Below, one piece after another: positions 56,483 through 64,000 of a DNA stretch of 64,000 bases. The notes beneath the pieces are model-generated. The model was not told where the DNA came from. It worked only from the letters and a program-made list of their open reading frames with translations, and searched no databases. Numbering within the stretch: position 1 is the first letter of the stretch; every line of letters begins with the position of its first letter. A program made the translations under genes and the position numbers. Location of the stretch: contig NC_133158.1 of assembly GCF_040802235.1 (NCBI RefSeq), forward strand, positions 44,520,001-44,584,000, given 5' to 3'. The DNA comes from Manis javanica (Eukaryota; Chordata; Mammalia; Pholidota; Manidae).

Positions 56483-56797
56483 TTCTGCAGGGGGCCAGAT
56501 AGTAAACACGAAAGGTTTGTGGGCCACAGGGCCTCTGCACAGCTGCTCAGCTCTGCCACTGTGGTGTGAACATAGCCAAAGACAGCAAGTAAATACTGGC
56601 TGGGATCCAATAAAACTCATGGACACTGAAATTCGAATTTCATGTGTTTCTCATTTCATGAAATGTTAATCTTCTTTTGACTACTTTTTGACCACTTAAA
56701 AATGTCAAACCCATTCTTAGTTTGCAGGCCACATAAATACGAGTAGCAGGCTGAATCTGACTCACGGGCTACAGCTTGCTGCCCCTGCAGTAGACAT
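56483..56797 (+). mobile_element. hAT-Charlie MITE (family not named)
   Basis: The left half follows 'TTTCTGCAGGGGGCCAGATAGTAAACA', GGGCCACAGGGCCTCTGCAC, TCAGCTCTGCCACTGTGGTG and GCTGGGATCCAATAAAACTC. The right end is 'GCAGGCTGAATCTGACTCACGGGCTACAGCTTGCTGCCCCTGCAG'. These are the two ends of a common non-autonomous hAT element. The middle (56625-56745) is longer than the short consensus and AT-rich, so this may be the longer version or hold an insertion. Confidence 0.72.
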
Positions 56798-56829
56798 GAG
56801 AAGATGTTTGCCCCATTCCCCCACTCCTT

Positions 56830-56898
56830 AGGCACACGGGCACACACTAATACATGCAGACATACACAGAAGCACATGCACACGCACACGTACATGTC
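56830..56898. repeat. Degenerate CA-rich low-complexity tract
   Basis: Interrupted CA/CATA/CACG units on the plus strand for about 70 bases. It is an aged microsatellite. Confidence 0.8.
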
Positions 56899-56899
56899 A

Positions 56900-59127
56900 C
56901 CACAGGGAAAAGGCAGAGGGGGGCACGTTGTTCATCACCAGCTACCACCACTATACAACCCTCCAGGCTGACTGTATTTCACCTAGTCCAGGCCATTTGC
57001 ACTTTCTGTGGAAAAAAACTACATCACTGTAATTTTTTAAATTAGTTCTTGACATTGACAGTAATTCACTATCACTTGAACTACCTCAGGCTTTATTAGC
57101 CATGAAATTGAAACACAATATTACCAATTGTTCCCAAATTAAATCACCTTATGAAATATCATACATCCTTAAGGTTTCTGAAAAGAAATGAAATCAATAT
57201 ATTCTGGGCTGCATTTCCCGCCTAGTCTTTACTGGAATCATAAATTTTCTGCTCTCTCAACCCAGCATCATCGTGAAGCTGGGCATGAATCCCTCTGTCT
57301 GAAGTCGCTGGTTGGGCAACAATTCTCGCAAATCTTCCACCAGACCACAGGTTCAGAATCTCATTGTGTTTTTAGAAATAACATGTCTTATCCAACAAAA
57401 GAAGGAAGATAATTGTGGGGTTGCTTTCAGCTCAGGACCCAGGCTGCTGCCTGCAACTCTGAATTTTGTCCAGGTCCCGGCTGGGGTGTTTGAGCGTCTG
57501 TTTCACAAATGTGGGAGAGTGAGTCTCACCCAAAGCCATGGCTCATGCGTGATTTACACGCTGAGCTAAGTGAGAATTAAATATTTATCATCTGCAGATG
57601 AAAGCTGCTCCCTTCTAATGCTGCAGGAACGAGTGATGCCTGCATGTAGACAGCATGTCAGTCCCAACAGCCGGGCCATGGCAGAGGAAGACAGGGCACA
57701 GGTGCGTGTGTGCATGTGTGCAAACACCTCTAGGGACTTCAGGGGTCCACCGTTCATGATGTACCACCAAAGACCTGACCTCCTCAAGTTCAATGCAGCC
57801 AAAGTCCTCTGCTACAAGTGGGTTCCTCTTGGTAAATGGATTCATCCTTAAGGCAAGGAAAAAGTGGAGTCCCCAGGCAAGAGGTCTTTCCCCATGACTT
57901 TACAAACACATTCTCCATTGCCTAATTTCTGTTTCCTAAATGTTGCCAGATCCTCCTGGCTGGATGTCTTCTGCCCACCCCTCCACACCCCTTTCCACCC
58001 TGCTCCATCCCAGGTGGATGATAATGGACTCCCTGGACCCCTGGCTCCCATCAGGCTTGGTCAGTAGGAGGCCTGAGCAGGGGAGTGGGGAATGGAGCCT
58101 GCCACCTGACTCCCTCGCCACCCGGCCTCTGTGGCTTGACCATGCTCCTCCTAAGGCCCAGCAGCTGCCAGGGCCCCTCCGTCCAGGTGACCCACCTCTC
58201 CCTGCCCCTTCAGTGCTATGGATGGTAACAGCCCCTCAGGCCCACAGGTCCTGCCCAGGCCTGTGAGACCACCATCGACCCCCTTCTACCCTCCCCTCAG
58301 ACCCTCCTTTCTGATAGCCTCTCACCTAATTCTCTCATCAATGCCAAGTGCTCAGCTGTTCTACAGAGAGGACTATACTCCCTCTTTACACAGGATGGAG
58401 AGTTCTTCCTCAGTGACATCAACAGCACTCAAGTGGCAGGATTCAGGTGTTGACACCGCATCTCCTGTATACTTGGCTGCATCCATTCACCTTTTAGGTT
58501 ACAAACTCCCAGGAACTGGCTCCTCAACTTCAGCATCCCTAACAGTTTTCCAAGGTCAGGGCTGCACAGAGCAAAGAAAATGCTTCTATTCAAGCTAATT
58601 ATCTTCATGCTATGAAGTTCTAAACTATGGAAGATCTTCGACAGGCATAGAATCTGGCAGTGTAACCAAATTCAAGGACATTGGGAAAGATGGGCAGGTG
58701 TGGTTTCACTGGTTAGGATTTCATGACACAACTGTTTGGAGAATAGTTGTTTAACTAAATCTGCAGCCTCTTCAAGCATTCATTAGCAGAGCGCCATTTC
58801 TCTCCTCCAAAGAACACCATTGGCCTTGGTGTCTGCTGTGGTTGACTCTCACCGCCTCCCCCCGAGGCTGCTTCAGCTCTCTGCCCTGCAGAAGTGAGAG
58901 GCCACATCAGCAGAACACCATTTCAGCTGAGGGCTGCCTTGGGGTTTTCAGGATTCCTAAACAGAAACTGGCAAGTACACAGACATAACACTGAGAGAGA
59001 ACACAGATGGCGTGTTTGTGTAAAAGAGCCCTCGGTGACACATGAAGGTCATTTCCAGGATGCCATCTCCAGGTCATCCCTGACCCAAAGACCTTTATGC
59101 AGCAATGAAACCTGCCATCTGCACTCT
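56900..59127. other. Unique sequence, nothing recognised
   Basis: AT-rich to 57190, then balanced. A TG-rich patch lies at 57702-57722. A 126-codon frame at 58218-58598 and a 108-codon frame at 57940-58266, both plus, are proline-rich and without motifs. No repeat recognised. Confidence 0.5.
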
Positions 59128-59129
59128 CC

Positions 59130-59292
59130 AGTAAGTAGCCACTAGTCACATGTTGCTAGTCAGCATTTGACATGTGGCCAGTGGGACTAAGGAAAGGAAT
59201 CTTATATTTTATTTAATTTCAAATAATTTAGCTGTACATGGCCACATGTGGCTGTGATGGGGAACAGCATAGCTCTAGACAGTTCTGTTCAA
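59130..59292 (+). mobile_element. hAT-like MITE (family not named)
   Basis: Contains AAGTAGCCACTAGTCACATG, CATTTGACATGTGGCCAGTG, the AT-rich centre TTATATTTTATTTAATTTCA, and 'GGCCACATGTGGCTGTGATGGGGAACAGC'. Paired 'ccacatgtggct' words on each side of an AT-rich centre are typical of one common non-autonomous hAT group. Only one end is complete. Confidence 0.65.
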
Positions 59293-59293
59293 A

Positions 59294-60134
59294 TAACTTA
59301 TTCACTTCCTTTGAAATAAAAACTGGCTGGGGATCCCTCTGGGAAACCTAACCCCTGGAATAAGCTACTTTGAGAACCTGTTCATTAGTAACATAGGAAA
59401 ACTGCACAGAATCTGATCAATGAAAAAATCTTTTGAGAATGATTTGACAAGCACATGCTAAGTTGGAGACATTTCTACGGAAATCATTTGGCATTGTTCT
59501 CCAGAGTTCAAAACATAAAGTTCCATTATAGTCTACGTGCAACCCCCAACTCCTAAAATAATAGCAGAAATATGATTTTTATAGCAGGAAGATGGCAAAT
59601 AATCGTTATGTTTTGATGTTCTGTCTTTCTCAATACTGACCTGTTTGATACCAATAATTTAGTAAATGCCCACAGGATGCTAGGTTCTGTAAAGGTTGCA
59701 AAAGGCATCAGTGACGTGTCATTTGCCGTGTCTCAGGGCCTGGGGCCTGTGGTCATTTGCAGAGAGTAAACCAGCAAGAGAAGAATATGGAGCTTACTCA
59801 CTCAACAGCTCAGGAACCTTGTCTTTCTCCTTGACTTGCATTGTTCAAGGATGGTAATGGGACATAGAACCACACTGGCAAGGAGTAGAGAAGTTATGAT
59901 AATAAACAAGTCTCATTATTAAGCACTGAGTTCACAATTTTTTTTCATAAGAAGGACTCAGAAAAGTGATAGAGCAATATTCCTGGGGTTTTTTAATTTC
60001 ACCTTGTAGTTCTACTCTAAAGAAAATAGGCAGCCGATTCCTTCTCTTTAGAGACACAGTCCTAGAAAAGATTACATTTTTTTCCAGGATCTTCCAAGCA
60101 TTGGTGAAATTCAAACTATTTGAGAGTAAGGCCT
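59294..60134. other. AT-rich unique sequence
   Basis: No gene or repeat recognised. A weak L2-like stretch at about 59640-59760 (AATGCCCACAGGATGCTAGG) is below my threshold. Confidence 0.45.
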
Positions 60135-60135
60135 G

Positions 60136-60255
60136 AACACCAACCAATCAGAATAGATGTTGTGTGGACACCACCCAATTGGAATATTGTATGCACACCA
60201 ACCAATCAGAACAGATGTTGTGTGGACACCTACCCATCAGAAGGAACACTTGCCA
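60136..60255. repeat. Duplicated 58-bp unit with CCAAT boxes
   Basis: Two head-to-tail copies of a 58-base unit (about 60138-60195 and 60196-60253). The first 35 bases of each are almost identical (one visible difference within ACACCAACCAATCAGAA/CAGATG), the rest diverged. Each unit is itself two half-units. CCAAT occurs at 60144, 60175 and 60202, with a decayed CCCAT at 60233, giving spacings of 31, 27 and 31. CCAAT is the NF-Y binding core. The array could be a fragment of an LTR promoter or a minisatellite. Confidence 0.7.
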
Positions 60256-60329
60256 CAGCCCCTCATGTGCTGGCTAATACCCCTGAGTCAGCTGCTAACT
60301 CATAGAAGGGGGTCCAGGGGAGAGGCTAA

Positions 60330-60500
60330 ATGTGATTTAAGATCATAAAAATATCTTATAAACCATGGTAAGATAAAATTTGTCCACATGGATTGGATTT
60401 GCAAGCAGGAATGTTGTGTGATGAAGAACATCACCACGATGAATTTACATCTTTTTACTTAGTAACTTTGAGGAATTCACTGAACTCTTACACTTGAAAA
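60330..60500 (+). repeat. Diverged local duplication, copy A
   Basis: Shares an ordered set of words with 61262-61432: TGTGATTTAAGAT, ATAAAAA, CATGGTA, GATTGGATT/TATTGGATT and GAATTCACTGAA. The copies are offset by about 931 bases and lie in the same orientation. Identity is imperfect, with small indels. It may be two copies of an unrecognised interspersed repeat or an old tandem segment duplication. Confidence 0.5.
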
Positions 60501-61260
60501 GCCAAATTCTAATCTACCAATAGCATGGTTGAGCAGGGGGGCTCAGAGCAGTTGCTAATTACTAACCATCATAGAAACCTGCACCAACGAGGGCAGCAAC
60601 CTGTACTAAGACTGGTTAATTCTGGGTTAAATATGAAGAGATGGGGTGGCTGGTGAAATACATTAACTGAGAATATCTACATGAGAAAAGAAGAATATTT
60701 GGAATAGGCAGCAATTTCATTCTTAATAACAACATTCATATCAACTTTAAATGGGGCAAATGTACAACAGTTAAAGACTAACATGAAGATGTGATTTTTT
60801 TTTACAGATTCCTCCTGATTTGCTTTTTAGAAAATGCCTAATTCCTAAACACTAAGATTCCTTAAACTACAACCGAAGTAATAAAGAATTAAGAAAGGCA
60901 ATACAAGTTTCTTGGTGTTTCCTCTCTCATTTATTAAAGAACATGCTATACCCATTTCCAGGCTTTTCACAGCGTCTGTGCCCTGTGGGGCTCATCCCCA
61001 GCAGAGCGTAATCCTCACCTCACTCACGTGAGGGCACAGAGCAAGCCTGCTAAGGGAGCAGATGGAAGACAACGTCTTCGTGTGAATATCCAGTCAGGAG
61101 ATATTTCACAATGTGCATGTCAGCTTTAGAACTTAACCTTATTTTTAACCTATGAGCTCTGACTTTCCAGACAATTTTACATTTCTCATTGATCCTCACT
61201 GTTATGCTCTTTCGGCACTGGTAATATACACTAATGCCTCCCATACATAAATACCATCTT
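60501..61260. other. AT-rich sequence between the two copies
   Basis: No gene or known repeat recognised. Confidence 0.5.
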
Positions 61261-61261
61261 C

Positions 61262-61432
61262 ATGTGATTTAAGATAATAAAAACATTTTTAAAGTCATGG
61301 TAGGATGTTGATATTTATTGGATTAGCCAAGAGTGTCAAGTAACAAACAATTGCCATGTTGAGATTGCAGCTTTTATTCAGGAACTTTGTAGAATTCACT
61401 GAAATCCGGAAACATGTGAAGAAACAAAGTCT
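61262..61432 (+). repeat. Diverged local duplication, copy B
   Basis: Second copy of the segment described at 60330-60500. The best blocks are TGTGATTTAAGATAATAAAA, GTCATGGTAGGATGTTGATA and GTAGAATTCACTGAAATCC. Confidence 0.5.
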
Positions 61433-61433
61433 A

Positions 61434-63393
61434 CTTTGGAAGCTGAGAAATCGATTCCCCATCTCACCATAAACTATCTGTTCCGGTGACCCCAGTGTGG
61501 CTACTTCCAGGTGATGCTGGCAGAGCTGGGGTCCAGCCTTAGACGGAGAGGAAGATGAGGCCATCGAGATGCAAGTCATCTTCACTATACTAAAGTCACA
61601 TTCCTGACCTTCCTAGGACTGGCCACATTGAAGGAAACCTGCGGGCGACTTGCTGGGCCTGGCTGGTGGTCATCAGGTGTCTGGAAACAAAGGGAAAAGG
61701 GCTGATTTAATCCCTTGAGATCAGTGCAAAAGACACACTGGAGAAGAAAGCTCCATTCATCAGATGATGTGAACTGAGAGCCCAGCGAGGAACAAAAACG
61801 GCAACACACGGCCTTCCTTTATTGCATTATTTCCAAAAACATACACTCAAGTTGCCAAAGTTCAGGGCCTAAAGAGTAATCCAACTTGAAGAATCCAATC
61901 TTTGCTTGTATGAAGACAATGACCACAAAGATGCACAATTTTGTTTTGTTTCTTTAACTTTCCAATGGCAGTGCCAGCTTTCATATAAAAATGTAACCTA
62001 CTTCTAACCTTCATTAAATCACACACCTTTCTTCCAAAGAAGAGGGGTAAACATGAGGAAGTGTCTCCACATAGACCACCCATCTGTCCCCTTGGGCATG
62101 CACATTGCCGCCCGCCAGGAATGCAGGCAGACACTGCCGCTCCTGTTGGGGAATGTAGTCCCCAGCAAACCACTCACTCCTCCAGAGCGGCCAGTGCCCG
62201 CCTGAGACTACCGCCCTATTACAACAGCTGCAGCGTGTTTTCCTGACTCTCCTGAGACTGCCGCTCAGATTCCAGGGCACTGTAGATGTACTGGACATCT
62301 TCAATAATGTAACTGGGCACCGTGCATAACTTACGCAATGGAATGTCAGGGAGTCGTGAGGACAGAGTCACTCTGGCTTATGTCTTAGTTTGTTGACTCC
62401 CTGTCACGCAAGACAGGAGGGCCGGGAGCGCTACCTCAGCCATGCACTGAAGAGTCTGTGCCTCTGCTGTGAGAGCTTTCCTCTTGTTCTTTGCTCTTTG
62501 TTGTCCCTTCTGGGTCACCCCAAGTGCATTGCTGTTTTCTAAAGTTACAAGAGTTTATTTCTGTTTATCTCAAAAGGGGAGAGATCAATCAGTGGGGAAG
62601 ACTTGATTCACACTGCAAGCGGTTCATACGCTCACCCTCCAAAATTGACAGACTCAGGAAAGAGACAGAGTTACCCAAAATAAACCAGCCAAGTTGACTG
62701 ACAGTGAGTTGAAGCTTGGAAAGAGGAGAAGAAAGGAGGATGTTTTTAAAAATATTCACGGAGATGAAAAACATTTGCAAATCCTCTGGCTTCGCAGGAA
62801 AATAAGAAGTGCTTGCCTTCCCTCTCACTGTAATTTTTAGTAAGAATATATTTATTAGTCGTCCTAATGTGTTTTGTGAGCAGTTTATACCTCAGTTAGC
62901 TGTACTTTACCAACAGAAACTCTTATCTAGAGAATTATGTCAGTATTATATATTCTAACTGTGAATTCATCCCAGTGTGAAATAATCAGTGAAGAGAAGT
63001 GTCATGTTTTAGTATATATCAGTTTTGAAAATCAGGTTTTTTTTCCCTTCTGATCCTTCTTATAATTTAACACATGGTCTGAGGTCTCTACAGCCTAAAA
63101 TCCTATTTTCTTCATAGTAAATGCAGCGTGCCCACCTAGAACACAGGAAGTTTAAAGTGTTGCCCAACTACAGTGCTGCGTGGGTTGTGGAGTATTTCAG
63201 GGTCAAGACTCTGCCATGTGATCTTCATTCTAACACCCCACGAGCAGCTCAGATTCTCCTCTGGGCTCTGTGGCTGGCTGAGCATTGAGGTCAGAAAGTA
63301 CAGCTCATTCCCCATGCACAGCTGTAAGAAAATCCCCAGAACTCAGAGACGGCGTTCCCTTAGAAGCAATGCTGTATGTGCCCATTGTTTTCA
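61434..63393. other. Unique sequence, nothing recognised
   Basis: Frames on both strands at 61862-62304 overlap without motifs. 62820-63130 is AT-rich. No repeat recognised. Confidence 0.5.
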
Positions 63394-63394
63394 C

Positions 63395-63567
63395 CCCAAA
63401 CCACAAAACTATTTCCTCAATGCAGATCACCTAGGAACATAGTAAAAAATGCCCACTCTTTGGCCCAGCTTCCCAGAGATCCTGACCCAGAAAGCCTGGA
63501 AGAGGCTCAGGACTTTGCATTCGAACAAGCGCCCAAAGTGTTCCTGGTACACCACTCTACTGAGAAC
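63395..63567 (+). mobile_element. MER5A-like hAT-Charlie MITE
   Basis: Follows the MER5A order: CAATGCAGATCACCTAGGAA (equivalent to 'atcagaatcacctgga'), a 'TGGCCCAGCTTCCCAGAGATCCTGACCC' block, GGAAGAGGCTCAGGACTTTG, CATTCGAACAAGCGCCCAAA, and ACTCTACTGAGAACTATGCC at the right end, near the terminal inverted repeat. It is moderately diverged and carries no coding capacity. Confidence 0.72.
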
Positions 63568-63568
63568 T

Positions 63569-64000
63569 ATGCCAAACCAGCAGGGTGCCAGGACGCACAT
63601 ACCCGTCGGTGCAGGGGCACCTCCATGCTCAGCAAGCATTCTTTGGGATCTGAACCACAGGAAACACATCGCCTGTTTCTGCCAGTTGATGGCAGGTAAA
63701 AGGTGGCCCCATCTCTCAGCCCCTGGTAGAGTCCTGTGTTCAGGAGACCCTGGCTGGGGAGTTGGCTGCAGTGGGAATGAGCAAGGGAGGGAGCTCCAGG
63801 CAGCCAACTAGGGCCTCTTCCCACAGTTTACAACCCGGCATCACCTGACGGACATGACCCATGTCAGCCATCACTGCCCTGCAGCTTCTGACCACGGTGG
63901 CTGGCCTTCTGTGGGGCAAACCTTCAGGCCACAGCCTGTCCCCAACGACACTGTCCCTGAGATGAGCCCAACCCCTTCTGAAGTTTCCTGAGGACTGTCA
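63569..64000. other. Unique sequence at the window edge
   Basis: Frames of 107-126 codons on both strands (63376-63824) overlap one another and run out of the MITE, so they are not supported as genes. Nothing else recognised. Confidence 0.5.

Noticed and set aside
59640-59760. L2 fragment
   Set aside because: Only a short distant match to L2-like text.
1-64000. Search by eye for tRNA, rRNA, CRISPR and intact transposase genes
   Set aside because: tRNA-like text occurs only inside MIR cores. No CRISPR spacing, rRNA block or intact transposase frame was seen.

Overview
The window looks like nuclear DNA of a placental mammal, from an intergenic region or a very long intron. The evidence is its content of old, decayed interspersed repeats of the kinds shared across eutherians: MIR and L2, 3' ends of old L1 elements, MaLR LTRs of the MLT1 type, hAT-Charlie MITEs and one ERV-L-like internal region. 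Microsatellites and 15-base A runs also occur. I saw no Alu, B1/B2, ruminant, carnivore or equine SINE body, so I do not name the order. No bacterial features (operons, ribosome binding sites, CRISPR) are present. All family names come from reading and memory, not from a masking program.

I find no intact protein-coding gene, rRNA or tRNA that I can support. Open reading frames reach only 222 codons. The longest (minus strand, 48226-48894) lies mostly inside a repeat. The rest have no recognisable domain and often overlap an equally long frame on the other strand.

Layout. 1-15 kb: low repeat load, with MIRs near 1.0, 1.3, 2.9 and 14.9 kb, a hAT MITE at 4.7 kb, L2 at 6.1 and 11.0 kb, an L1 3' end at 7.6 kb and an MLT1 LTR at 11.1 kb. 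15-23 kb: a GC-richer block with few repeats until MLT1 LTRs at 19.3 and 22.6 kb. 23-26.6 kb: the main mobile landmark, a decayed plus-strand ERV-L-like internal region with reverse-transcriptase and integrase remnants, interrupted by a MER20-like MITE. 27-34 kb: MIRs, an MLT1 LTR, a CT/CA compound microsatellite and AT-rich unique sequence. 34.2-35 kb: a CpG-island-like segment running into an antisense MLT1 LTR, followed by paired CCAAT boxes. 38-48.7 kb: the most repeat-dense part (HAL1/L1-type LINE, two consecutive L1 3' ends, MLT1, two long antisense L2 copies, another LTR-like repeat). 52.4-53.5 kb: two MLT1 LTRs in inverted orientation. 55-64 kb: L2, hAT MITEs, a duplicated 58-bp unit carrying phased CCAAT boxes and a diverged local duplication.

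There is no gene cooperation to describe. The best candidates for function are regulatory: the CpG-rich segment at 34.2-34.7 kb, the CCAAT array at 60.14-60.25 kb, the TAAT-rich cluster near 33.25 kb and the CpG islet near 40.4 kb. I did not find a convincing new protein system.
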